DNA of 64,000 nucleotides from Norana najaformis (lineage: Eukaryota > Annelida > Clitellata > Crassiclitellata > Hormogastridae). Shown here one piece after another: positions 1 to 12,505 of the stretch. Below the pieces are notes generated by a model. That model was given only the letters and a program-made list of their open reading frames with translations. It searched no databases and was not told where the DNA came from. The position numbers and the translations under genes were made by a program. The stretch's first letter is position 1. Each line of letters opens with the position of its first letter. The DNA lies in assembly GCA_964023275.1 (NCBI GenBank), contig OZ029915.1, positions 13,584,712 to 13,648,711 of the forward strand. Direction: 5' to 3'.

Positions 1-208
1 GCCTGTGAAATAATTATCTTTGGCATGTTAGCCTTCTTGGCCGAACAAATGCAAAGTCCATGATTATCTTTGCATTTCTGCCAAACTTTCATCCAAACTT
101 TCGTCCAAACTTTTGCAGTGTTCTTCTGTGAACTAAATTAATCATTGTGTTCTGTGAATGAAAGTGTAGAGTTACCAAAACTTACCTTAGTGTTCTGATT
201 TTTTCAAG

Positions 209-301
209 GGAGTAGAAAATCTACCACATCACCTGGACTATAAATATGGACTGTTGCAGTGTGGTCTGAAGCATATGGACAAAGATTCAAAACTGTTTAA
301 A
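209..301 (+). CDS. PARP3: PARP3-like exon, end of helical regulatory region
   Basis: Acceptor TTTTCAAG precedes 209 and donor GTAGGT follows 301; phase 0 at both ends, 31 codons. It encodes LPHHLDYKYGLLQCGLKHMD, which resembles the conserved H-LD-Y-L-C block before the PARP catalytic core. Confidence 0.75.
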
Positions 302-3300
302 GTAGGTATTTCAGTCTTTTAACATAAATTAATTATCAGTCTTAAAGTTTTAACTAAATATTATGGATCTTTGCTGCTGAGTCTGTTGTATCTTCGGCCT
401 AATGAAATAACCGCCCATTGATTATTTTGCCAAACTTATGTACTAGTTTTGATCATATTTATATGGCAATGCTGTTTAATGCAGAAGATGTCAATTGATG
501 TCGCTAAGCACTTGTGACTTTACGGTTGCCATCTCATAGTGCCTTGATTCTTTTTTGCAAGAAAAGCACTCAACTAATCAGTCTGTATGAAATTGCTGTA
601 AAGATTTTAAGAAAAAACGAGGAACAGTTCTTATGGAAAAGTAATTGGCAGCGTTGAAATTTTGTTGTTAGATTCTGGAGAACTACCTTTCTGCAACTCA
701 GTATGGCAGTGTGCAGATTATTGATATTTGGGAAGTAAACCGACACAGTGAGGTGAATATTCTCCTTTTGCTTTTGAAGAAGCAGAAACTTAAAATTCTA
801 ACTCTATTTGTGGCCCATTATCGAACACCAGCACTTAACACAACACTTCTTACCTAGATACTTGAGTGTAGGTTGAGAAATTTTGGAAAATTTTAAGGCT
901 TTAAGGAAAGAAGTCAGCTGAAGAACGTGTCATGTAAGATGAAACAAAAGTTATGTTTCTAAGTAGACCAGCAGAAGTTCACTATCTAAAATGCAATACT
1001 TGTTCGCAGAAAGAAACAAATGAATGCACTTGTTGTGTAGTACATATCGAATTAAATGAAGAATTACTAAAAATGTTAATGCTCAGAAATTAATTTCATA
1101 ATTATTTCTCTCTCACTGTCACTGCAGTATTAAACATCCTTCTTGTTCCCTCTGAGTTCTTGACAGAATAGGTTTATACGTGTGATACTGAGTGTAGTGT
1201 TGAGATGGAGTTATGGAGATGTCAGTCAGGTTTGGCCCCTAATCGTAATTGTAAACTCAAAAATTCTAAGGCACTACTTAAAAGCTAAGCACAGGGCATT
1301 AGCTTATTCACGAGCACTGCATCAAGTCCGTGGGTTGTCCAAAGATGCCGTGTCAAGAACCAAGTCCGGTTGCCATGAGACCAGAGAGAGGAGGGAGAGG
1401 AGACTGGGGTGAGTTATGTTTAAGCTGAGAGAAATGGGAAGACTGATCAGGGTGGGATTTCTTGAAAAGGTGAGACTTCAGTTTTGAATGCAATACCTGA
1501 GGAGTAATAGATAGAGTGAATGATGGAAGGGATAAAGGAGCAGAGAATTTGCGAAATTCTTGAGGGAGATTGTTCTAGAGTGGAGGTGCAGGGTTGTGTA
1601 CAGTATGGATCAGTTGGAGAACTTAAGATGATTAGTTACAGAGGGATGGGGAAGAGTGAGGTAAGGGGATGAGCGAGTAGAGTGGTCCGATTGGATGGTA
1701 AATAATTTGCAAAGGTAAGTAAGTTGAGAAAATTGGAGAGAGTTACAGGCTAGGGAAAGAACTTTTAAATGAATGTGTTCCAGGATTTTACCATTTGAAA
1801 TTCTTTTGCCTTCTTTCTTTTGCCTTCTTTCTGGTAGATACTAGTGAGATGACTAGTTGTCATCTGGCGTAAATTATTGACTTTCTTGTTTTGCCAAGGC
1901 TGTGTTGGTAGTACTTTAGAGCTTTAGAGAAGATGTCTTGAAGGAGCCCTTTATTAATTATGTATTACATTGCACTCCATTACATTTAAGTTATTGTAAT
2001 CTAATCTCCAGATTTCTTCAGCACCTGAATAAAGCTAAGTCATGCTTATCCATAGGCAATCAGTCATAAATAAAACTGGTCAGACAGGCAAGGTCAGGTT
2101 GGGTTCCAAGTCCTGATCCAGAGTTTATGCAGGTAGACAGTCAGATGGCTCCCGTCGATGGATTTAGAATTGGAGTGGCAAGAAATAAAAGGAGAATAAT
2201 GAGAATCAGGATGGTTTCTTTTTAAAAGCAATTTATTCATCTTTTAATGAAAAGATGACATAGAATTTAGCAAGAGGAGCACATTTGGTGAGTTGGTAAT
2301 AGTAAATTTTGTAATTCTGGCATTATTCGAAAGAGGTGGAGCAGCTTTAGCTATAGAGAGATTGCCAAATTTTAAAGGTGAGGTAACAGGAGGGCAAAGT
2401 AGTGTTGGAACGGAGGAGGAGTGGTTGAATTGTGAATAACTCACAAAGGTAAGCTTGCTGGGTGGATTAGCATGAGTTGTAAGCCAGTTCAAGGCTTTTT
2501 TCTTCTAATTACAATCGGCCATGTCATTGTGACAGTATCTCTTAATGTATCAGAGGAGATGAAGGGAAGGTGGAGAAACTCATATGTGTCATACCTGAGA
2601 TTTTAGATGCATTTAGTTCTTGTTCTTGTTTTTAGGGACAACGTTTTTCAGTGAATGATGAAATAGAGAATCGCAAGCTGCTCTGGCATGGAACAAATGT
2701 GGCAGTTGTTGTGGCTATTCTGAAGAGTGGTCTGAGAATCATGCCTCATAGTGGAGGCAGAGTTGGCAGAGGAATCTACTTTGCCTCAGAAAATTCAAAG
2801 TCAGCTGGCTATGGTCAGTGATTTGTGCAATCTGTCTGGTACATTATAGCATGGAACTTGGGGTCCATATGTACTACTGCTTTATATTGAACATTGCATT
2901 GTAAAAATTTACATATAGAATGAGTTACAGTTGTGTTTTAGTTTATATTTGTAGGTCTGGCGGGGCACAATATCACGCATGTTTGCCCTTCTGTGCAGTG
3001 AAAATGTCTCATAATGGCCGAATTTTGTGGCCAAATATTGCTGTAATTGGTTATTATGAAAGCTTGGCATGTGTGGCTAATTTGTATTAAAAAATAAATC
3101 ATGCTTGGGCATCTGATTTAGCAATAGAGCTTCAGTTACACTGGGCTTATATGTAATATAAAAATACAGTAAAACTGTGTTATAACGGACTTCTGCGGAC
3201 CAGTTGTAAACGTCCGTTGTATCTGAGGTCCTTTGTAACCAAACCCACCAGTCTGTATTGTACATTACGCATAGGCCTACTATATACATATAGGACATTG

Positions 3301-6300
3301 ACAGTACCAATGAAACCAATTTATTTCTTTATTAGCTTATTTATAAGGTATTATTAAACTCCTCAAAAGAAGTCCTTCATAGTCGTCTGTCGCATCCAAC
3401 ATTGACCGGAAGTCAAAAAATGTTTCAATGTCGAGGGCATGCTGTTTTGCTCAATCACACCACGATTGTACTGCAGATGACTAGAAACTTGGGATGTGTT
3501 TATGCCCAGACAGTCAGTACCTGACCCTGCTGACACTAAAAGGTGTGCACAGGATTTTCAAAGAGGGGCATGGATTTTCGCAGCGCACATTGAGACGTGG
3601 CCTTACATGTCTCTGTGAGAGAGTAGAGGTATAGGCAACAGTGTGTTCTGTGTCTTGTGCTGGCATGTGCTGGCCACATCTCAACATTCCTACGCCTCTG
3701 TGACACAGTGGTGGGAGTTTAGGAGACGGCCCGTCCTTTGTCTCAAGCTAACTGTGTCAAACAACTGAAATACTGTTGTTAGAATAATAAAGCACCTGAT
3801 TATCTGCTGAGCTGGTCTGTCAGAGTTATGCCAACACCCATGAAACAATCTGGCTGTTGCTTGTCGGCCAGGTGATGTAACTCAGCACTGCGCTGTTCGC
3901 CCTACATGTAAAGTATGTATATATTACATCAAGCACTAACTGGCATGGCATGATACATCACAGGCGGCAAAGGTGAAGCAGCCCTGTGGCCTCCCACCGA
4001 TTGCAGTCTGTTATAACTGAGGCAGTACCCAGCCGATGGACCTGATCATCGGTCCATATTAAATGAAAGTCTTTTAAGTAAGTCCATTGTAATCATAAAA
4101 ATTTACATGGCAAGAGATGAGGAATTTGGCCAGGGCTAAAAAAAAGTCTGTATTGTCTGAAAGTTCATTTTAACCGGGTCCGTTATAACAAAGTTTTACT
4201 GTGTGCACTTGGGTTACAACAGGAAATGTGCCAACTGGGGCTGCCATGCCTTTGTGCTATTTTTCAAATCAACATTTATATAGCACAAACATTTATAATG
4301 GCTTAACACATGTCAATAGATTTGTCTTGCTATTTGTAAAAGATATATTTTAATTTTGATTGCTTCTTTCCACTTTGTTGCTGTCATTTAACAATATAAA
4401 CAGTTTCTAAATTGAAAGCTGACTCAAAAACACTGAAACATGGCTATCCATTTGATCTAAATAAGTGTTTTAGCGAGAGGGGTAAGCTGTTTGTCGCTCT
4501 AAGGCAAGACCTAGTATGTATGGGTAATGGTAGACTGTTCCAAGAGGAGGGTCCAACACAGGAGAAGACATCTTGACCTTGGTTTGATGTACAGAAGTGC
4601 ACTAGCTACATACCTCCACAGACACATAACACAATGATCATTGACTGGCTGGCTGACTTGGGATTGGATGACAAGGCACTCTGATGTATGCCTGGATGGT
4701 CCTGACAAGTGAGGCCGATGCAGCGGAGCCATTTCAAGAGTGGATTATGCCTTTTAAAATTTAAACTGATATTTGGTAGGAATGTTCTAGGTAATGTTAG
4801 GCTTCTCAAATATTTGTGAACAAATGAAAGAACCAAAGAAGAGATCAGAGGTGGACATAAAGATCACAGCATTTGAGCCAGAGCCAATGATATCCAATGA
4901 AGATGTTTTTAATATATTGAGTAGGAGGAAAATCAGCACCAAGTTTGACTTATGAAAAGTATATACTGGCAGATTCCTACATTGGAGATATTAATGATCT
5001 ATCATTAAGTTATAATCACCTGATAAAGAAGCTGCTATATGTTTCAGTCTTTCTTTTGCCAAAACAAACATGGTGGCCCAAAAAAGGGAAAAACAAAAAT
5101 ACTAATACATTTTTCATCAGAACAGCAGAACAGCCTAAGTGTATATGTATCTGAGATCTGGTGAGAGATGTGGTTGATATCTTAGGTTAGATGAAGTACC
5201 AGATGAAAGTCATGGCAAAGTATTGAGAATGAGATAAGTTGGAATCCTAAATTAGAGAAGTGTATCACAAAGTTAAAGGAAGCTTCATAAAGTCAAAGAA
5301 AGCTGAAGGAGGGCCATAATGTTTGCAGAAAGGAAAGATGAATAACTTGAGAATGATGAGACAAAGTCTGGCCTTACAGCATATTTTAAGGTCAGGTCTC
5401 GCTGGTGCAGCTTTTATGTGGCAATGAGAAATTTTGGAGATTTACATTTGCCATATACTGGTACTTGAGTGTATGTTTTGTGTATGTTTGTTGAAGTGAC
5501 CTTTTGAATTGCTTTACAGACATTTACATAACATTAAAATTTAAGTAACACAGTGCTTAGGTAATTTTTGTTTAATGTGTTTTGTAGTTCAAAGAACTGC
5601 CGATGGAATCGGAATAATGTTTCTGAATGAAGTGGCGCTTGGCGCAGAGCACCACATCACGCGTGATGACTCTTCTCTGGTTGTTGCTCCAAAGGGGTTT
5701 GATAGCATTGTGGCCAGAGGCAGAACAGAACCAGGTTAGGAGAAAAACTCCTGTCTTTATATTCATCATTGTTTATTCAGTTTGAAGAAATGTCAGTCTT
5801 TGCTGCCTTTTTGGTTATTTCTTTTTTGTATTAAAGCAGTACTGGTGTCCAGACTGTCTGAGCTGATGGTCACCATCATTGTCCATCCATCCAGAAGGTT
5901 GCAAAGCCTATCCATAGTTTGCCCACCGATTTCATAAGAGGTTCCAAGACGCATAATAAAAATATCACTATGACCGTGTCAAGCAACTCTTATGAACTCT
6001 TTGTATAGAAGGTCCAAGACGTCAGAAGCAATGTTTTCTCTAAGCTGCATGGATGCATGCGCACTCACAAGTTTTGACGATAGCGCACACAACAATTTTT
6101 TGCCAGCTCACACATTTTATGAGCGTTCTGGTTACTTAAAAGTTAAATTCAGCTCACTATTACCGCTTGTGGCATAGTTGCCCTACTTAGCTGGGATGGC
6201 AAAATTTTCCATACTCTATATCGCAAAGCCATATGGCTGCCTAGGATGTGAAGATTCTTTCCCATTTGGTTCACATAATACATTTGACCCAACAGCTGGT

Positions 6301-8668
6301 CATCAATTTCACTTGCACTTTCTGCACTCTGGACTCTAGCCTCTTTATGAGGGATGCTTGACAAAGCATGAATGACCCCTCCACAGGTCAGTGGTCATGG
6401 ATATATCATATGACTGGGTCTGCTGTGTAAGTAGGCCTTTGTTTATATAGTATAGACACTCTTGGTTAGTAAGCCTATTTTATTCTTGTAGACTAGTGTA
6501 CTTGACTTTTGGCTCTCTACTTTTTATATTCGACCATTTGCGATTAAAAAATTGTTAAAATAAAGATTATTTGCAAGTGGCTTTTGGCTAGGAAAACAAC
6601 TTTTGAGCGATTTAAGACAGTGGTTAAACAAATAAAATCGAGACTGAACTGCCGTCACTGGATACTGAACACAAACCGTTGTGCTAAAGGAAGCTTTACA
6701 TATTGTGACAAATCTTAATACATTTTTTGCAAAATGCGGCTCTGCTTGAGACAGTCCTCACAAGGGTGGAAAAGTATGTGCAAAAGCCAATGCTCATATC
6801 GATTTAACAATTGCAGCCTTGGTAAACTATGGTATATATAGAAGTCGGATTATGTTTAAAGCGACACAGATTTATGTCAATTCTGTTACAGAACGTTGGA
6901 ATATAGATAAGCAGCATTTTCTGCATTCATGCATTCGTTCTGTCAATTCTTTGATGTCATTGAGGTCTAAACCTATGACTCATCTCTTTCAACTCACTTA
7001 CCCACTGTAGCCTAACTTCTGGTTTCTCTGACCTAAAGGAATTCGACCTGTCTTCTCCAGTGGATTAGGATCTTGATTACAATTTCTCATTTGAAGCAAC
7101 TATCGGCTGATACCTTAGGCATTATGATAACATAACCCACCCCTCCTTTCTCTTGTCATTGCAATCAGACTTGGTTCTTGACTTGGCATCTTTAGACAAC
7201 CCCACAGACTTGACGCAGCACTCGTGAATAAGCTGGTGCCCTGCGCTTTATGTAGCGCTTTAGAAATTTAGAGTTTACGATTACGTTTACAGCATTATAG
7301 AAGTCATTAGATTAGACTAGATTTTTAAGATGCTCCAGGAATTGACCATACAGGGTTTTTAGCCTAATAGATGTGCATTGGAAGAAACCGACCTGGTTCA
7401 TACCCAGTGTGGATGTCCAAATCTAAATTGTAATTTCAGTACACTCTGTGCATTAAACACCAACTTCTGTCACACAGCAGTCTGTACCGCATTGGATATA
7501 ATTAGAATCCCACTGCTGGATGCAGCAGTGTCAAAGTAACCCACTACACAGCTCAATTAGCCCTGAAAGATCAACAGGAAAGCCCAGTCTATATGCCTCA
7601 GTGCTGTCTTGGAGTGTGGACATCGGCAAAGGGGATGGGAGGTAATACCAAATGCGGACAAATGCAGACAAGGGTAGGGGGGTCGAAAGTAAGTCTTTGT
7701 GGATGTCGACTGTGGATGATCCAAATTACAAACTAGAGATAATCTTAAAATAAGTTTAACTTGTCCTGATCGTCTTTTCTTTTTATACAGTGCAAATTTT
7801 TAGCCTTTTAGTTTAGGCCAAAAAGGTATGCATTCTTACACGGACTATAGCTCAGGTCTCAAATGATATTGCCCATGCAGTAGGCCAGTGCACACATGAC
7901 ACAAAATATTAGAGGGAATATTGGTCAGAAGCATTTAAACTTATGAGGTAGAGTTTGTATTCTACCTGTTCCGAAACCTTTAACTCTGGTTTAAAAAATG
8001 GTGTAATGCGGTCATTTTTCCTGACACTGCGAATGAGTTATGAGGTGGTGTTCAGGACTAGCTCGACATACTAAAAAGAGTTATTTGGTAAGCTGTCAAG
8101 TTGTCAATATGTAAGAAATGACGCTATCGATGATATGTTGTGTTTGTCATCTCAGGCAGCAATTAACGTCTGATAGACTTTTAGCTGAAGGAAAGTTGAT
8201 GGAGAAGAGCCAGTTATTGTCAGACTTGCACTCAAGATCTATTGAGTTACTATTTCAATAAACAATACAACACATGGCTGGGTGTCAAAAAGTAAGGAAG
8301 TGAATCAGTGTGTGGTCCATGTATACATTTATCTGTTCAGGACCTTTAAGAAACTTTCAAGGCATTTCTCACATAGTTAATGATGCAAGAGTTTAAGCAA
8401 GACAGTTGTCTGCAGTAAATGACACAGTGATCAATTTTACAAAGAAAAAATCAAATTGTGATTGCTTTTAATAGTGAATATTTGATGTGTTATTGCAGAT
8501 CCCAAATTGGATACTGAGATTGTGTTGGATGAACACAAAGTGATCGTTCCTCAGGGCAAAGCGATACCTCAGCCAGAGTTCAGCAGCAGCAGCTTCTGGC
8601 AGAGTGAATATCTAATCTACCGAGAAGACCAGTGCCGCATTCGTTTCATTCTTAAACTGAAATTCTAA
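209..8668 (+). CDS. PARP3: PARP3-like ADP-ribosyltransferase, 3' part of gene (5 exons visible)
   Basis: Exons 209-301, 672-752, 2636-2813, 5588-5734 and 8499-8668 join into one frame of 222 residues plus stop; all visible introns are GT-AG. The first two exons (for example IIDIWEVNRHSE) are the stretch just before the catalytic core, at the end of the helical regulatory region. The third holds LLWHGTN (NAD-binding His) and GRGIYFASENSKSAGY (catalytic Tyr). The last holds QSEYLIY with the catalytic Glu, so the H-Y-E triad is complete. The phrase GLRIMPHSGGRVG is typical of PARP3, not PARP1 or PARP2. Known family role: nuclear mono-ADP-ribosylation at DNA strand breaks, favouring end joining. 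The N-terminal WGR domain and start codon lie before the window. The introns carry a Tigger-like element and other repeats. Assignment to PARP is very secure, to PARP3 strong. Confidence 0.9.
672..752 (+). CDS. PARP3: PARP3-like exon with IWEVNR block
   Basis: Acceptor TTGTTAG ends at 671 and donor GTGAAT starts at 753; 27 codons, phase 0. It encodes ILENYLSATQYGS and IIDIWEVNRHSE, matching the (I/V)WxVxRxGE block that leads into the catalytic core. It joins in frame with the exons on both sides. Confidence 0.75.
1236..1420 (-). repeat. Short interspersed 3'-tail repeat, subfamily A
   Basis: On the minus strand this reads ACTTGGTTCTTGACACGGCA, then GTGAATAAGCTAATGCCC, then a TTTACAATTACGATTA tail. 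The same order occurs near 7132, 45628 and 58486 on the plus strand. It looks like the 3' end of a LINE or a SINE sharing that tail. It lies in a PARP3 intron. The GA-rich stretch to about 1750 may be the body of the same insertion. Confidence 0.7.
2636..2813 (+). CDS. PARP3: PARP3-like exon, NAD-binding His and catalytic Tyr
   Basis: Acceptor TTTTTAG, donor GTCAGT, exit phase 1. It encodes NRKLLWHGTN (triad His) and RGIYFASENSKSAGY (triad Tyr), the core of the ADP-ribosyltransferase fold. Confidence 0.92.
3167..4201. mobile_element. Tigger/pogo-like DNA transposon remnant with terminal inverted repeats
   Basis: The left end starts CAGTAAAACT-G-TGTTATAACGGAC. The right end, reverse-complemented, starts CAGTAAAACT-T-TGTTATAACGGAC, so 23 of 24 bases match. 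The left end follows TA, as expected of a Tc1/mariner-type target; the right flank is TG, perhaps a mutated TA. The 1,035-bp interior has no long reading frame, so it is non-autonomous or decayed. It sits in a PARP3 intron. Confidence 0.75.
4480..4840. repeat. Degenerate interspersed repeat fragment, weak
   Basis: The phrase GGTAGACTGTTCCAAGAGG is echoed near 57210 as GGTAGACTGTTCCAGGCG, and more weakly near 1565. This suggests an old interspersed repeat body. No coding capacity and no clear boundaries. Confidence 0.3.
5588..5734 (+). CDS. PARP3: PARP3-like exon, mid catalytic domain
   Basis: Acceptor TTTTGTAG, donor GTTAGG, phase 1 at both ends, 49 codons. It encodes IMFLNEVALGAEHHI and PKGFDSIVARGRTEP, both conserved PARP core strands. 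Confidence 0.92.
5735..8498 (+). other. PARP3 intron without further genes
   Basis: Large intron between the fourth and fifth visible exons. Apart from the subfamily A repeat at 7132-7292 I see no conserved reading frame. Short frames at 5992-6177 and 6819-7010 have no recognisable domain. Confidence 0.6.
7132..7292 (+). repeat. Short interspersed 3'-tail repeat, subfamily A
   Basis: Plus-strand copy reading CATAACCCACCCCTCC, TTGGTTCTTGACTTGGCATC, CTCGTGAATAAGCTGGTGCC, then GAGTTTACGATTACG. Same order as the copies at 1236 (minus), 45628 and 58486. Confidence 0.75.
8499..8668 (+). CDS. PARP3: PARP3-like terminal exon with catalytic Glu
   Basis: Acceptor TTATTGCAG; ends at TAA 8666-8668. It encodes VIVPQGKAIPQPEFSSS and QSEYLIYREDQCRIRFIL; the Glu of SEYLIY is the third triad residue. 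The end matches the normal end of PARP3 proteins. Confidence 0.92.
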
Positions 8669-9369
8669 ATCCGTATAGAATGATTTATGTTAGAAGTAGT
8701 TGCTGCTCACTTGTCTTAGTGATAATGTCGTCTGGAATCATTAGGTGTTTTCTTTTGTGTTTTTTGCTTTCATTAATTTTTTCTTGCTGTTCCATCATTT
8801 TGAGTGCATCTCATGATTTGCCACCACTGCACATACTATTGACACCAGCACTATTACCAGTAATAATCATAATGCTGCTTTGGCTTTTTTATTTTGTACC
8901 TAAGAAAGTAGTGGCAGTGAATGACCCATGAATCAATAGTTAAGTTACTGTACTGATTTTGGCTTGCTCTGAACAAAGCACAGATTGGACCAGGAACTGT
9001 GAACTTGTCATCAGTGAATCATGGATGAGAATCTGTTGGTACTTTTAGGCATATGCAAGCGCCTTAAGATGGAGGCTTTGCTGCATTTTAAGAATCATTT
9101 ACATGCATGGTGAATTTTTTGTTCTTATTGAACTTAGAGCACCTGCAAGACATTCGTAAAAATATCCAGGTACATACATCTTGGCGCCCTTACTCATTTA
9201 CGCCCATGCTGATTTAAACCTACCGCTTTCTTCTTTGGTGGTTGCAGCTCAGCTGATATGCTAATGATGACCAGATACATGTCCATGGCACAACCGTAGC
9301 AGCTGTCCTTTTAATTGAGAAAATGCTCAGACATCAGAAGTGCTCCACACAATCATCTCCTCTGATTCC

Positions 9370-10150
9370 TAGAGAAGCCCAGTTCTTCTGGGTTGGTAGC
9401 TGTGGGCAGATTTCTAAAATCAGTTTTGTCTGGTCTGCCACACTGCTTCCCTGACATCTGTTTAGCCACTACTATGTGTAGTCTGGGTGTGACCTTGAAA
9501 CAGGAATTGACCTCAGAGCATGTGAAGTGTTTGTCGAACCTACCTGTGTCAAATTTGTGTAATATGTTGCTTACAACTTGAGCTGCCACGATCCTGATGC
9601 ATGCATTCATGTACCCCAGGGTTGTTTATGGCATTGTCATTTATACAGGCATAACTCTTTCCCATGTTAATCAGCTGCAGTCTGTTTTAAATGCTGATGC
9701 TCAGCTGATCCATGGTATTCTTAGGTGTTGGCATATATCCAGCTTCATGTGGGAGAAACTGCACAGGTTACCTTGTTAAATAAATCATTGAGTTTAAGAT
9801 CTTATTGCATAGTAGTAATGCACCATCATATCTCAAGAGCTGTATGTCTCAGTCTCTACTATCCCTGGCCACAGATGTTTTCACTCTGCTGCACAAGGTG
9901 ATCTGATTGTCCCACTGGCCTGAAATTCCACAGTTCTGCATAGAAGGTCTGCGTGATCATCCCATGGTTTTAGAATAAGTTGCCTAGCAACCAACCAGTC
10001 ACATGAAGTCCATGGTCTCTTTTTGCATCTCTTCCATAAGTGCATGAAGACCATTCTGTTCAGTCATGATTTCATGTTGTCACGTTGGTAGTGCCCCTGA
10101 TGAATTTGCCTTGGAGTGGTGCTATATAAATTTGTGATTACAGTTACTAT
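9370..10150 (+). mobile_element. Degenerate L2/CR1-like LINE, C-terminal reverse transcriptase region
   Basis: Broken frames give NQLQSVLNADAQLIHGI, then HISSFMWEKLHRLPC, matching the C-terminal block of the better copies at 21632, 23675 and 47077 (KLQSVLN-AARLIG, GHIS-SF-RD-LHWLPV). It ends in GGTGCTATATAAATTTGTGATTACAG, written here only as a TATAAATTTGTGATTAC-type tail. Stops and frameshifts throughout; long dead. Confidence 0.75.
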
Positions 10151-10347
10151 TTACGTGCATGTACTTATAATCCAGATCAGAGTTGGTAAATTCGCAACTT
10201 AACTTTCGTCCACTTTATTACTTACAAATAGTCAATCACTAAAGAAATCAGAATATGAATCTGAACAGAACTTTACTAAATGAATGCATTTTGTTTTGTT
10301 AATGGAGGTCTTTTCACCTTTACGGAGGACAGATTTCATGGTAGCTT

Positions 10348-10600
10348 TTAGGTGCGTTTTTCCTATTCTTGTTCTTTTGAGCTTCAGCTTGCTGTTTCTG
10401 CAGGAGTAGACAGCGAAACAAATGATGATGAACTGTGGTTTAATGTAAGCCGACGAGAATTAACTTATATAAATGTAGAACCTGTTAACGTACATTATTT
10501 AATTTTTTCTAACAGCGTAGGATTAACTAACCTGAAAACTTCTATACAGCCAGTTTCAATGATGGATATCTGTGGAAAATAAATCCACAGAAGGGATAAC
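10348..10600 (+). other. Open 76-codon frame with a possible mini-exon, unassigned
   Basis: TTGCTGTTTCTGCAG precedes 10405 and GTAAGC follows TGGTTTAAT, so a 44-bp exon is conceivable (VDSETNDDELWFN). The lead-in (TTCTTTTGAGCTTCAGC) recurs at about 10870 without the frame. I recognise no domain. It may be part of a repeat. Confidence 0.15.
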
Positions 10601-11019
10601 GGACATGTCTGGAATTCGTCAATTAAGCTCATTCTTTATCCTGAACCAGTTCACATTGTCAGTTTGCCTTTAGGAAATCTATTAGTTGGCATTAGAGTTA
10701 TTAGAATTATTGTACAGGAATTCTTTGTATTCGGCATGGAGATATGTAGAGTGTGTAGATAATATGAATAGTTTTCATTTTGAGTTTGTCTTAATTTCTA
10801 TGATGCTTTGGTTGTCTAAAATATAGCAACCAATGTTTTTAGGTGCATTTTTTTTATGTTTAAGCTTGTTCTTTTGAGCTTCAGCATGCTGCAAATCTGG
10901 CAGTTGTGCTCCTCCAGAAACAAGCATTATGTTGCTCATTTATAAACACAGGCCTGAAATAATATGCAAACTGTCTTTAGTGCCTATGAGATATGATTGT
11001 ATACCGGTAACGAATTGGG

Positions 11020-11100
11020 TATCAGTTAATCTGGTTATTAGTGTGCTGAACTGTTAACCCAAAGGTTAAGGGTTTGAAGCCCTCGGAGGATGGAAATATT
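11020..11100 (+). repeat. tRNA-derived SINE head (degenerate)
   Basis: A tRNA-like stretch ends in AAGGGTTTGAAGCCC, similar to an RNA polymerase III box B. It parallels the better heads at 12378 and 46958. It does not fold into a convincing tRNA, so it is not called a tRNA gene. Confidence 0.45.
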
Positions 11101-11459
11101 CGAGGTTTCTGTTCCTCTAGTGACACTCTAATAAACTTGCATAAAAATGACTACATTGGAAGACTGGGGAGAGGAAGAGGATTTCACTTGACTTCTTATG
11201 CCAAATGAAGTTGCTAATGCTCCAATACTATGGCTGCCTGTCAGAGCATGCTTAAGCATGAACTCCTATTTAGTAGCTCCTGGGCTGACAAGCCAGCCCA
11301 ACTTTGCAAGTTTCACATACCTCATGGCCTCTGCATTGCCCTTGTACCTGCAGTAGTGTAGTAGTACATTCGGTATTAATCTTCATTTTGCATTTCAATA
11401 TAATAGGGTACAAGTGTGTTTATAAGAATTAGGTAGAATTCAGTGTACGATTTTACCTC

Positions 11460-11535
11460 GGTTCTCTTGGGTTATCTGTGCTGCGGCGCCTTTGTGAGTT
11501 ACTTAAAAGGCGCTATACAAATTTAGTTATACATA
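11460..11535 (+). repeat. LINE 3' end fragment
   Basis: AAAAGGCGCTATACAAATTTAG matches the conserved 3' tail GGCGCT(T/A)TATAAAT of the L2/CR1-like copies here. Only the tail is present. Confidence 0.45.
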
Positions 11536-12377
11536 TGTACATACAAATGTTTCCTTGACCATATTGGCTTCAACTTTGTCATCCTTGGTCTTCAGACTGT
11601 TCTGAAACTATCGAATCATGCTTTGGTTAGCTTTTTCAACTATATGACACCAACTACTACATTTCCTTTACAGAGAACACTTGGAGTGTACTCAGTGCCT
11701 ACTCGTAGTGGACACCTCAACTCCTCTCTAGTAGGCTGCCACTCCTGTCTAGTAGGCTGCCTAGCACTTATCACCATAATTTGTCAGTGTTATGTTTCAG
11801 TTGGTGCTGCCTTGAGTACTCACAAATACTCGATTCCAAGACGAATCAAGTAGGTTTATAGTACTCAAGTATTCCAATATTTCAGCGATGTTCTTTGTTC
11901 AGTAATTATTTCAGTCAACTAAATGCAAATCCAGTTCAAAGTCTCAAAGGCATGCTTTCAGTACCTATGTTATCAATTTCACATGGGGACTTGGGATTTG
12001 AACCCAGGTCACAGAGGTCAAAGACCATAAATGCCACCATGCCAGCTCTTTCACATTTTAATCTTTATAAGCAAAATGCCTAAGTGTCTTTGGTCCTTCC
12101 CAACTCAAGTTTCTGATTCTGTGCTGTTGCTGACAGCCTCATGAAGGGTTACTAGGTCAAAGCTATAGTGTACTTTAAATACTACTGTGGGTGAGGTCCA
12201 CCTCGGCACTTTGTATGCTCTGTGTGACCTAAATTAACTGGAACATGGAGGTCTAATTGGAAGCACACCTGATGTGTAGTGGAAAGTTGTGAAGTAATGT
12301 GATGCGTACAAGGGGAGTGACAAGAGAACATTTGAAAGCAAAGGGAAAGTAACCAGTAGAAGGAGAAAGGTTGTGGG

Positions 12378-12505
12378 AAATGGTAATCTGTTGATTAGAG
12401 TGTTACCTTGTAATGCAAAGAGTACGGGTTCGAGCCTCTCCTGAGATGTTTACTGTATAGGGACCTTGAGCAAGTCCTTCACTCACAATTGCTCAGCACC
12501 ATCGA
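12378..12505 (+). repeat. tRNA-derived SINE
   Basis: Head with CCTTGTAATGCAAAGAGTAC and box B-like GGGTTCGAGCC, then GACCTTGAGCAAGTCC. The same order occurs at 46958-47076 (TTGTAATGCAAGGCGTAC, GGGTTCAAGCC, GACCTTGAGCAAGTC), which shows it is dispersed and not a functional tRNA. Confidence 0.7.

Noticed and set aside
8680-8931. Hydrophobic 83-codon frame just after the PARP3 stop
   Set aside because: It lies in the likely 3' untranslated region, is explained by T-rich sequence, and shows no domain or paralogue.
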